Positions 1 through 6,133 of a DNA stretch of 30,154 bases are shown in pieces. Every line of letters starts with the position of its first letter. The first letter of the stretch is position 1. Source of the DNA: a virus; the IMG/VR virus record IMGVR_UViG_3300021964_000327, positions 1 to 30,154 of that record; one strand, written 5' to 3'. A model generated the notes under the pieces. That model saw only the letters and a list, made by a program, of their open reading frames with translations, did no database searches and was not told where the DNA came from. A program made the translations under genes and the position numbers.

Positions 1-90
1 TCTACCCCACCCACCACCACCGAGACCTCGAGACCTTCTGCGGCGAGATTGACGACCGCATGCAGGGCGTCGACGAGTACGACCTGGTCG
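1..90. repeat. Left copy of the 90-bp near-identical end repeat
   Basis: Bases 1-90 match 30065-30154 at 85 of 90 positions with no insertion or deletion. The core from 13 to 69 (57 bases) is identical, and the differences are at 7, 12, 70, 73 and 76. Both copies encode the same reading frame of the same small gene, so the natural reading is circular closure or terminal redundancy of the phage genome, with sequence variation between the two ends. Whether the packaged DNA is circularly permuted or has fixed ends cannot be told from this. Confidence 0.93.
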
Positions 91-356
91 TGCGCAGCGA
101 GGTCAAGGACGCCGACGGCAAGGCCTTCAAGCTCTGGATGCGCTTTGTGCGCTCGCCCGGCTCCGATGGCACCGTGGTGCTCGGGGCAGGCATCCGCGCC
201 ATCTTGCCCGCCACGCTGCCCCGCAAGCGGGTCGAGGTGCCCCTCGCCGACCGCTGCCTCTCCTCCAACGTCTACGACCTGCGCAACGGGTGGCAGCTCG
301 CAGAGCACGAGGGCAAGACCTTCGGGCACGTCCTGCGCGCGGTGACGGCAGGATGA
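1..356 (+). CDS. Hypothetical protein, 3' part (gene crosses the contig junction)
   Basis: The frame is open from base 3 to the TGA at 354-356, and its 5' end is at 30043 on the other side of the junction. Joined, it gives about 125 aa starting MNNIHQTIYLTYHHRDLE. It has several charged segments, no signal peptide and no membrane helix. I do not recognise the family. The stop overlaps the next ATG (353-355) as ATGA, so the two are translationally coupled. Position at the front of the rightward operon, ahead of the primase-helicase, makes an early accessory role plausible, but that is inference from context only. The two end copies differ at five residues here. Confidence 0.75.
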   Translation, partial: YPTHHHRDLETFCGEIDDRMQGVDEYDLVVRSEVKDADGKAFKLWMRFVRSPGSDGTVVLGAGIRAILPATLPRKRVEVPLADRCLSSNVYDLRNGWQLAEHEGKTFGHVLRAVTAG

Positions 357-634
357 GCTCGCCCCGCCTCACCCCCGAGCGGGTGCGCCGCAAGCTCCTC
401 CTCGTGGTGGGGCGCCAGGTGTCCGCCACGCTCGCCTTCGACGGCGTGCCCCTGGCGGGCTGGATGCCCCTCCTGCGCACCTCTGGCCCCACTGCGGGCC
501 GGCGGGTCTGGCTCAAGTGCAAGGGCCGCCCGCACCTTCGCTACACCGAACCCCGGGCGTTCCGGCATGCTGCCGCCGCCCTCACCTACTCAGAGGCTGA
601 GCAGCTCCGCCTCGAGTTTTACCGGAGAGACTGA
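353..634 (+). CDS. Hypothetical early protein (93 aa)
   Basis: This ORF starts at an ATG that overlaps the upstream TGA (ATGA at 353-356). Upstream in-frame codons exist but lie inside the preceding gene, so the coupled start is preferred. The protein opens MSSPRLTPERVRRKLLLVV and is basic, with a cluster of Arg and Lys in the N-terminal helix and around residues 45-65. No signal peptide or membrane helix is visible. I do not recognise a family. It sits between two other small early genes ahead of the primase-helicase. Confidence 0.7.
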   Translation: MSSPRLTPERVRRKLLLVVGRQVSATLAFDGVPLAGWMPLLRTSGPTAGRRVWLKCKGRPHLRYTEPRAFRHAAAALTYSEAEQLRLEFYRRD

Positions 635-635
635 C

Positions 636-818
636 ATGTCCACGAAGCCAACCAAGTACCGCATTGAAGTGAGCACCGACCACCAGAAGGAGCTGCGGAT
701 GGCGGCTGCCCTCGCCGGCCTCTCGGTGCCCGAGTATGTCGAGGTCGTTCTGCGGCCGAAGGTGCGCGCCGACCTCCAGGGCCGGATGGTTGCCCAGGGC
801 CTCACCGCCAACAAGTAG
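636..818 (+). CDS. Small ribbon-helix-helix-like protein (60 aa)
   Basis: The ATG at 636 lies one base after the previous stop and is preceded by GGAGA at a suitable distance. The fold pattern by eye is a short strand (KYRIEVS, residues 7-13), a helix (about 14-28), a turn at GLS and a second helix starting SVPEYVEVVL. That is the strand-helix-helix layout of MetJ/Arc-type DNA-binding proteins. Such proteins dimerise and bind operators through the paired strands. If real, it is the only obvious candidate transcriptional regulator in the genome, and the repeats at 3984-4100 or 29311-29345 would be candidate targets. The family assignment is a pattern judgement; a non-DNA-binding small protein is possible. 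Confidence 0.55.
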   Translation: MSTKPTKYRIEVSTDHQKELRMAAALAGLSVPEYVEVVLRPKVRADLQGRMVAQGLTANK

Positions 819-826
819 GGGACACC

Positions 827-3076
827 ATGGACGCGCAGACGTTGCGGGTATGGCCGACGCCGCCCGAAGAGCACATCTATGTTCGCCAGACCCTGCGGGG
901 CGGTGATTACATCTCGACGGGGCAGTTCCCTCGGCGTGCCATCGGCCGCAACGGCGCGGGGCGCACGGTCGACAACTGCACGGCGGTCACCTCGTTGTTC
1001 TTCGACGTTGACCTGCTCACCCTCGCCGACGCTGCCCGCCAGGCCGCAGGCAAGGTGCTCGAGGTGCGCAGCGCAGACCGCAAGGCTCACCTCTACAAGG
1101 AGCGCCCCGAGGTCGTGCACCGGCTCAAGGAGCTCCTCTACCAAGACATCGTGCCGTGCATCGAGACGGCCGTGGGTCTGCCCGCCTCCCTCGTCATCGA
1201 CTCGGGCTGGGGGTTCCACCTGCACTACGCACTCGCTCCCGACGTGGGCGACCGCAAGCTCTACCTGCAGCAGATTGCCGGGGCGCTCATCGCCGAAGCG
1301 AACCGCCTGGCGGCCGAGGTGGCCCTCGGCTACTCGCCGGCCCTGCAGCTCCCTGCGGCCTTCGATGCCACGCACGACGTGGGCGCAAGGCTCGCCCGAG
1401 AGCCCGGCAGCACGAACACGAAGGCACCGGGCAACCCTCGGCCCGTTGTCATCGTGGCGGCCTCTGACACCGTGCTCGACCATCGCAAGCTCGAGCAGTT
1501 GCGCGGGGCCTACTTTAAGCCGGGCGTGCTGCCCGAGCAGCTCCTCGAGGAGCCGAGCGTGCCGACCGTCGCCCGCCCTCGGCAGCAGGCCGCAGAGGAT
1601 GTCGACTTCCGCACCATGCGCCTCTCCGACGGCCGCACCTGGCAGACCGTGGTCGAGGCCCTGGCGCCTGGGGAGCGCACCCGCGTCGTCTGCCCCTTCG
1701 GGGGCACGAGTGTCGGCTCTGGCTTCTTCCACGTCGAGAGCGATGGACGTGCGCGCTACCACTCCGGCCCGCAGGCGAAGACGTACTGGAACACCTACCA
1801 GCCGCCGCAGCGCTCGGGGCGTGCCCAGCTCATCCGCAGCATCGACCGCCAGGGCCGAGCAGGCCTGCCCCTCAACACGGCCGCCAACCTGCTCACCATG
1901 CTCGAGAACGACGACGCCTTCGACCTCTGGTATGACGGGTTCGCCGAGCTCGAGATGGACGGCGCGCAGCCGCTCAACGATGTGACCTGGGTGCGCGTGC
2001 TGCAGCACATGAACACGGCCTACGACTGGCACTGGCGGCCCGGGCGTGAGCTTGTCTGGTCCACCATCGAGCAGGTGTGCAAGGACCGCACGCGCAACCC
2101 CGTGCGCGACTACCTCAAGGGCCTCTCGTGGGACGGCGTGCCCCGCTGCGACCGCTGGCTCATCGACACCTTCGGGGTGCCCGACACCGACATCCACAGG
2201 CTCTACGGGCTGCGCTGGTGCATCGGCCTCGTGGCGCGCGTCATGGAGCCCGGGTGCAAGCTCGACACGATGCTCGTGCTCACCGGCCCGCAGGGTGCCG
2301 GCAAGTCAACCGCCTTCCGCAAGTGGTCGACGGTGCCGGGCGTGGGCGAGCTGTTCTCCGACACCCGCTTCAACCTGCGCGACAAGGATGCCTACCTGCA
2401 GATTTACGCGGCGTGGGTCTTTGAGGATGCCGAGCTCTCGGGGTACAACGCTGCCGACAAGGAGGCGCGCAAAGGCTTCCTCTCCTCGAGCACCGACCGC
2501 TTCCGCCCTCCCTTCGGCCGCAAGATTCGCACCTACAAGCGGCACACCATCATCGTCGGCACCACGAACGAGACCGACATCTTGCGCGATGCCACGGGCG
2601 ACCGGCGGTACTGGGTGGTCGAGCTGCCGCAGAACACCAGCGCAGACCTCGAGTGGCTCGAGACGCACCGGGCCGACATGCTTGCCGAGGCGGTCTACCG
2701 CTACGAACAGGGAGAGGCCTGGTGGTTGACCCGCGAAGAGGAGGGCCTGCGGGAGAACAACAACCGCACCTTTCGCTACGTCGACTTCTACACCGAATGC
2801 GCCGAGCTTGTGTACATGGCGAACGGCGGGGGCACCTCGTGCCGCATCACCGCCTCGCAGTTCGGCCGCGCCATCGACGAGCGCATCGACGTGCAGCGGC
2901 AAGGCCTGCACCTCTCGCGTGCCCTCAACCGCGCCGGCTTCGTCAAGCAGGTGTCACGAGGCCGCACCTACTACTTCAAGGACACCCTCAACGCTCACGA
3001 CCACGACGGCCTCGAGGCCATCGAGAACCACAGCCGCACCCTCTACCTCGCGGCCAACAACCCGGAGACGGCATGA
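827..3076 (+). CDS. AEP primase / VirE-type superfamily 3-like helicase fusion
   Basis: A 749-aa protein with two recognisable parts. The N-terminal part has archaeo-eukaryotic primase motifs: the metal-binding D60-V-D62 in FFDVD, the SGWGFHLHY motif at 126-134, and REPGSTNTK at 191-199, which corresponds to the third AEP motif. The C-terminal part matches the virulence-associated E (VirE, PF05272) ATPase. It has a conserved NPVRDYL..L.WDG.PR lead-in, Walker A GPQGAGKST at 487-495, Walker B WVFED at 530-534, sensor GTTN at 578-581 and a GDRRYW arginine motif at 591-596. It would prime and unwind phage DNA at the origin. The ATG follows AGGGGA closely. The stop overlaps the ERF start. No phage polymerase is encoded, so this enzyme presumably hands over to the host replisome. 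Confidence 0.92.
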   Translation: MDAQTLRVWPTPPEEHIYVRQTLRGGDYISTGQFPRRAIGRNGAGRTVDNCTAVTSLFFDVDLLTLADAARQAAGKVLEVRSADRKAHLYKERPEVVHRLKELLYQDIVPCIETAVGLPASLVIDSGWGFHLHYALAPDVGDRKLYLQQIAGALIAEANRLAAEVALGYSPALQLPAAFDATHDVGARLAREPGSTNTKAPGNPRPVVIVAASDTVLDHRKLEQLRGAYFKPGVLPEQLLEEPSVPTVARPRQQAAEDVDFRTMRLSDGRTWQTVVEALAPGERTRVVCPFGGTSVGSGFFHVESDGRARYHSGPQAKTYWNTYQPPQRSGRAQLIRSIDRQGRAGLPLNTAANLLTMLENDDAFDLWYDGFAELEMDGAQPLNDVTWVRVLQHMNTAYDWHWRPGRELVWSTIEQVCKDRTRNPVRDYLKGLSWDGVPRCDRWLIDTFGVPDTDIHRLYGLRWCIGLVARVMEPGCKLDTMLVLTGPQGAGKSTAFRKWSTVPGVGELFSDTRFNLRDKDAYLQIYAAWVFEDAELSGYNAADKEARKGFLSSSTDRFRPPFGRKIRTYKRHTIIVGTTNETDILRDATGDRRYWVVELPQNTSADLEWLETHRADMLAEAVYRYEQGEAWWLTREEEGLRENNNRTFRYVDFYTECAELVYMANGGGTSCRITASQFGRAIDERIDVQRQGLHLSRALNRAGFVKQVSRGRTYYFKDTLNAHDHDGLEAIENHSRTLYLAANNPETA

Positions 3077-3729
3077 ACCACGAACTCTTCACCACCTCGG
3101 AGGAGGTCGCAGGCCTCTTCGCTGCCCTCGCCAAGGCACAAGGCTCGATGGGGCCGGCGCTCAAGGACAGCAAGAACCCGCACTTCCGCAGCAGCTACGC
3201 GAGCCTCGCGGCAATCCTCGAGGCCATCCTGCCCCACTTCAACGCGAACGGCCTGGCGCTCACGCAGCACCCGGGCTTCGGCGACGGCGTGGTCACCCTC
3301 ACCACACTCATCTCGCACTCGTCGGGGCAGTGGATGAGCAGCACGGTCTCGACGCCCCTGGCGCGCAAGCAAGACGCCCAGGCGGTCGGCTCGGCCATCA
3401 CCTACCTTCGCCGCTACGCTGCCCAGAGCATCGCAGGCTTGCCCGTCGAAGACGACGACGGAAACCGTGCGAGCGCTCGCTCTCCTCGGCCGTCTTCGGT
3501 CGTCCCTACGCAGCCGAAGCCCCTCACCGCTGCCGAGCTGGGCATCCGCCTCGAGGGCCTCGACCTCACCCTGCGCGACATGGTCACCTACTGCGAGGAG
3601 AACGGGAAGCCCGTGCCGCAGAACATGACGGCCGCCCGTCAGCAGCAGATGCTCTCGTGGCTCGCCGGTGCCGGTGCTGCCCAGGTGCGCGCCTGGTTCG
3701 CTGCGCAGGAGATGGGAGGTGAGGAATGA
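3073..3729 (+). CDS. erf: ERF-family single-strand DNA annealing protein
   Basis: This 218-aa protein matches the ERF family (PF04404), recombinases of the P22 Erf type that anneal complementary single strands. Diagnostic stretches are LKDSKNPHFRSSYASLAAIL near residues 30-50, the GLALTQHP segment, HSSGQW near 90, QAVGSAITYLRRYA near 118-131 and the acidic VEDDDGN close to 140. A Pro/Ser-rich linker then leads into a helical C-terminal part, as usual in the family. The ATG overlaps the primase-helicase stop. Together with the exonuclease at 4592-5395 and SSB it makes a complete two-component recombination system, useful for circularising terminally redundant DNA and for concatemer formation. 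Confidence 0.95.
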   Translation: MNHELFTTSEEVAGLFAALAKAQGSMGPALKDSKNPHFRSSYASLAAILEAILPHFNANGLALTQHPGFGDGVVTLTTLISHSSGQWMSSTVSTPLARKQDAQAVGSAITYLRRYAAQSIAGLPVEDDDGNRASARSPRPSSVVPTQPKPLTAAELGIRLEGLDLTLRDMVTYCEENGKPVPQNMTAARQQQMLSWLAGAGAAQVRAWFAAQEMGGEE

Positions 3730-3983
3730 GCGCGCTCATCGGCTGCATGGTTACCGCCTGCTTCCGCAGCAGAAACAACCCGTACCAAATCGACCAGGGG
3801 GCCGCGAAGGTCGGCCGCGTGGTGGCCTGCCAGCTCGACACGAAGGGGCAGTCCAACGGGTCGCGCTGCGACGACTTTGGGCCGTCGTTCCGGGTGCTGG
3901 TCTTCTGCGAAGACGGTGAGCTGCGCGAGGCCTGGGCGCACGATTGCCTCCCGCTGCCCGGCGAGTTTGTGCTCGATGTGTAG
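3726..3983 (+). CDS. Hypothetical protein (85 aa)
   Basis: The ATG overlaps the erf stop (ATGA at 3726-3729), so it is coupled to recombination-gene translation. The 85-aa product has several Cys residues and looks strand-rich, with a short hydrophobic start (MSALIGCMVTACF) too short for a confident membrane anchor. I do not recognise a family. It ends just before the repeat-rich gap at 3984-4100. A role in replication or recombination is suggested only by position. Confidence 0.7.
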   Translation: MSALIGCMVTACFRSRNNPYQIDQGAAKVGRVVACQLDTKGQSNGSRCDDFGPSFRVLVFCEDGELREAWAHDCLPLPGEFVLDV

Positions 3984-4026
3984 CGGTACACCGTTTTAAG
4001 ATTTCGGTGTATTTGGGTGTACCGGC
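3984..4026. repeat. AT-richer patch with inverted repeat CGGTACACCG / GGTGTACCGG
   Basis: Directly after the 85-aa gene lies CGGTACACCG (3984-3993). The reverse-complement element GGTGTACCGG occurs at 4016-4025, and a partial copy CGGTGTA at 4005-4011. The spacer (TTTTAAGATTT and ATTT) is conspicuously AT-rich for this genome. Together with the adjacent direct repeats this looks like a protein-binding site, either an internal promoter/operator or part of a replication origin. The role is inferred. Confidence 0.5.
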
Positions 4027-4049
4027 ACTGTGCGGGCATTCTCAGCGAG

Positions 4050-4100
4050 TGTCCCACACTGTCCCACAAGTTGTCCCACACTGTCCCACAAGGTGTCCCC
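4050..4100. repeat. Iteron-like array of TGTCCCACA direct repeats
   Basis: TGTCCCACA occurs at 4050-4058, 4060-4068, 4072-4080 and 4082-4090, with a fifth, truncated TGTCCCC at 4094-4100. Start-to-start spacing is 10, 12, 10 and 12 bases, so the higher-order unit is an almost perfect 22-bp repeat, and sites fall on about the same face of the helix. It lies inside the replication operon, immediately upstream of the RuvC-like gene. Such an arrangement is typical of iterons or of a cooperative operator. It could be read through as protein sequence in frame with the downstream gene, but the repetitive translation argues against that. Confidence 0.65.
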
Positions 4101-4595
4101 TTGACTATTCTCATCGGCATTGACCCCGGCCCCACCACCTCGGGGCTCGTGGTCTACCAGCTCGAGGCCGACGGCTCGGGCCGTGTCATCCGGTCGCAGA
4201 AGGACGCAACCCTCGGCGACCTGCGGGGCGTGCTCGACCTCGTGCAAGGGGCCGAGGTGGTCTTCGAGCGCACGCAGGCCGGGCCGCCCTCGACCTCAGT
4301 GGTCAAGACGACCGAGGTCGTGGGGCGCCTCATGGAGGCCTGTGAGGCCCGCAGGCTGCCCTGGACGGCCTACTACCGGCGCGAGGTCTTGCAGCTCCTC
4401 GGCTGCGCTCGCAAGGGCAACAAAGACGCCCTCGTGCGCGCTGCGTGCATCGAGCTCCATGGCGGACACAAACAGGCCGCCATCGGCAAGAAGGCAAGCC
4501 CTGGGCCGTTGTACGGCGTATCTTCTCATGCGTGGCAGGCTCTCGGGGTCGTCTGCGCGCATCTTCTCACTCGACCCTCGGAGACGGCACAATGA
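4101..4595 (+). CDS. RuvC-like Holliday junction resolvase / RNase H-fold nuclease
   Basis: Read from the TTG at 4101 the protein is 164 aa and starts with the core strand TILIGIDPGPTTSGLVVY, the RuvC first-motif with catalytic Asp at residue 8. A second acidic residue lies in VVFERTQ (E56), and a KDALVRAA helix (108-115) is followed by a C-terminal SSHAWQALGV segment (141-150). RuvC-type enzymes cut branched DNA, here probably before packaging or during recombination. The frame is open back to 4017, but that part is the direct-repeat array; the TTG has AAGGTG six bases upstream and puts the first strand at the N-terminus, so it is preferred. The usual C-terminal Asp is Gln in HAWQAL, so the fourth acidic position is uncertain. 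The stop overlaps the exonuclease start. Confidence 0.8.
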   Translation: MTILIGIDPGPTTSGLVVYQLEADGSGRVIRSQKDATLGDLRGVLDLVQGAEVVFERTQAGPPSTSVVKTTEVVGRLMEACEARRLPWTAYYRREVLQLLGCARKGNKDALVRAACIELHGGHKQAAIGKKASPGPLYGVSSHAWQALGVVCAHLLTRPSETAQ

Positions 4596-5395
4596 ACGAC
4601 GAACGAGACTACCGGGCAGCGCCCGGGGTGAACTACTCCAACCTGAAGCACATGCGGAAGAGCGCTGCTCACTACCGGCAGAACCTCCTCGCACCTCCCA
4701 AGGACAACCCGGCGTGGGCACGTGGGCGGCTCATCCACTGCCTCACCCTCGAGCCCTTCTCCTTTGACGACGACTTCTTCGTCTACGAAGGCCGACGGGA
4801 TAAGCGCACCAAGGCCTACCAGGCTGCCCTCGAGGAGGCTGCGGGCCGCGACATCGTTACCCCTGTCGAGCACGAGCTCGCCCTCGAGGTGGCGAAGGCG
4901 GCGACCGCACACCCGACGCTTGCCGCCATGCTGGCGCAGGATGACGCCCAGGTCGAGCGCCCGCTCTTCTGGGAGGAGGCACCCGTCGGCACCTGCAAGG
5001 GCAAGCCCGACGTGTACGTGGTCACGAGCGACAAGCACATCCTGCTCGACCTCAAGACCTTCCCCACCACCGACGAGCACACGGTCTCCCGGGCAGCTGC
5101 CCTGGGCGGGTGGCACCTGCAGGTCGCCCACTACCTGGCGGGCCTCGAGGCAACCTACGGCAAGCCGCAGAGCGTTGAAGCGCACCTGCTCGTTGCCGAG
5201 GTCGAGGCACCCTTCGACGTGCGCTGCTTCACCTGGGGCGAGGCGAGCATCGAGGCCGCAAAGGTCGAGCGTGCAGACCTGCTCGCCCAGCTCGCCGACT
5301 GCCTCGAGACCGACAAGTGGCCCGGGCGTCCTGCCTTCGGCACCCTCGACCTGCCCGCCTGGTACCTCAACAAGCACATCCCCTCGGAGTTTTGA
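4592..5395 (+). CDS. PD-(D/E)XK exonuclease, RecE/YqaJ-like
   Basis: This 267-aa protein opens with MNDERDYRAAPGVNYS, a typical lead of phage exonucleases in the DUF3799/RecE-like PD-(D/E)XK group. The fold signature is clear: GRLIHCLTLEP near 45-55, an acidic residue in QVERPLFW (E122), GKPDVYV with D140, then ILLDLKT with D153 and K155, and a QVAHY helix motif at 177-181. Enzymes of this kind resect double-stranded ends 5' to 3' and deliver the strand to an annealase; here the partner is the ERF protein at 3073-3729. The ATG overlaps the RuvC-like stop (ATGA). Confidence 0.88.
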   Translation: MNDERDYRAAPGVNYSNLKHMRKSAAHYRQNLLAPPKDNPAWARGRLIHCLTLEPFSFDDDFFVYEGRRDKRTKAYQAALEEAAGRDIVTPVEHELALEVAKAATAHPTLAAMLAQDDAQVERPLFWEEAPVGTCKGKPDVYVVTSDKHILLDLKTFPTTDEHTVSRAAALGGWHLQVAHYLAGLEATYGKPQSVEAHLLVAEVEAPFDVRCFTWGEASIEAAKVERADLLAQLADCLETDKWPGRPAFGTLDLPAWYLNKHIPSEF

Positions 5396-5396
5396 C

Positions 5397-5789
5397 ATGC
5401 CTGCATCAATCACCCTTTCGGGCCGCCTTGCTGCCGACCCCACCGTGCGCGAGACCCGCTCGGGCAACCTTGTCGAGCTGCGCATCCCCATCGACACCGG
5501 CTTCGGCGAGCGCAAGCAGACGACGTGGTGGCGGTGCATCCTCTTCGGCAAGCGTGCCGAGCAGGCTGCCCGCATGCTCACGAAGGGCACTTGGGTCTCG
5601 GTGACCGGCGAGCCGAAGGTCGACGAGTATGAGAAGCGCGACGGCACCCGGGGCTACCAGCCCGAGGTGCGGTGCTTCGACTGGCACTTCGTCGGCGCGA
5701 AGGTGAGCGGGGGTGAGAGGCCGGCCTCTCGTGCCCCGGCCCCTCGGTCCCCGTCTGGTGCCTACTCAGACGAAGACCTCCCCTTCTGA
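5397..5789 (+). CDS. ssb: Single-stranded DNA-binding protein
   Basis: A 130-aa SSB with the OB-fold core (ITLSGRLAADPTVRETRSGN at the start, TTWWRCILFGKRAEQAA near 42-58, KGTWVSVTGEPKVDEYEKRDG following). A Gly/Pro/Ser linker then leads to the acidic tip DEDLPF that ends bacterial-type SSBs and docks partner proteins. The start at 5397 is preceded by GGAG. It is the last gene of the rightward operon, and its final 28 bases overlap the end of the opposing membrane-protein gene. The palindrome at 5715-5730 lies within its linker codons. It would coat ssDNA for the primase-helicase, exonuclease and ERF protein. Confidence 0.95.
   Translation: MPASITLSGRLAADPTVRETRSGNLVELRIPIDTGFGERKQTTWWRCILFGKRAEQAARMLTKGTWVSVTGEPKVDEYEKRDGTRGYQPEVRCFDWHFVGAKVSGGERPASRAPAPRSPSGAYSDEDLPF
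5715..5730 (-). terminator. 16-bp palindrome, possible end hairpin of the leftward operon
   Basis: GAGAGGCCGGCCTCTC is a perfect palindrome that can form a six-pair stem with a CCGG loop. It lies 31 bases past the end of the last leftward gene, inside the linker region of ssb. There is no T-run after it on the minus strand, so intrinsic termination would be inefficient; pausing or Rho-assisted termination are alternatives. Chance occurrence in GC-rich DNA cannot be excluded. Confidence 0.3.
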
Positions 5790-6133
5790 GAGTCTACCAC
5801 AAGCGCCTCGACCGCATCGCAGTCGGGGCGCTGCGCTGCACTCTGCCCGTACTGCCAACAAGCCATGAGCAGGCAGGCCGGGCTCAAGGGGTCGCCCCCG
5901 AGCTCCTCGACGCAGGCCGGGGGCACTGACGCAAGCGTGGCGCGCACCTCGGCGTCAATGACCACGGGCCGCCCTGCGACCTCCACGAGCTCGCGCTGCC
6001 CGTCTTGGATGGCGCCGATGAGCTGCGTCTGCTCCTCGAGAATCTTGTGGGTCTTGTCTCGGTTGAGCGCGACGCCCGTGGCGATGCCGCCCCCGAAGAG
6101 CAGCACCCCGCCCACGACGAGGGCCGCAATCAT
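5762..6133 (-). CDS. Single-pass membrane protein, possible inner-membrane spanin
   Basis: The 123-aa product starts MIAALVVGGVLLFGGG, an N-terminal membrane helix of about 20 residues, followed by a charged helical stretch (DKTHKILEEQTQLIGAIQD) and a C-terminal periplasm-like part with four Cys. This N-in anchor plus coiled-coil layout, directly downstream of the endolysin, is what Rz-type i-spanins look like. No separate or embedded o-spanin lipoprotein was identified, and a holin-like role is an alternative. The start overlaps the endolysin stop (ATGA at 6130-6133). It is the last gene of the leftward operon, and its 3' end overlaps ssb by 28 bases. Confidence 0.6.
   Translation of the reverse strand: MIAALVVGGVLLFGGGIATGVALNRDKTHKILEEQTQLIGAIQDGQRELVEVAGRPVVIDAEVRATLASVPPACVEELGGDPLSPACLLMACWQYGQSAAQRPDCDAVEALVVDSQKGRSSSE
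5802..5832 (+). terminator. 11-pair hairpin after ssb, possible end of the rightward operon
   Basis: The arms AGCGCCTCGAC (5802-5812) and GTCGGGGCGCT (5822-5832) pair over 11 positions with one G-T wobble and a nine-base loop. The hairpin begins 13 bases after the ssb stop, where a terminator would be expected, but it has no T-tract and lies within the opposing gene. It could act as a U-less terminator, a Rho-assisted pause or an RNA 3'-end stabiliser. Confidence 0.4.

Noticed and set aside
1-90. End repeat as a template/variable pair of a diversity-generating retroelement, because two differences are at adenines
   Set aside because: Only two of five differences fit adenine change, the copies sit at the contig ends as expected from circular closure, and no reverse transcriptase is present.
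590-2197. Open frame of 535 codons on the - strand opposite the primase-helicase
   Set aside because: The + strand carries clear AEP and VirE motifs in a coupled operon; the antisense frame has no motif and no neighbour on its strand.
4050-4100. Direct repeats as a CRISPR array
   Set aside because: Units are only nine bases with one- to three-base gaps, without spacers and without cas genes.
4526-5647. Open frame of 373 codons on the - strand opposite the exonuclease and ssb
   Set aside because: Shadow of two confidently identified + strand genes.
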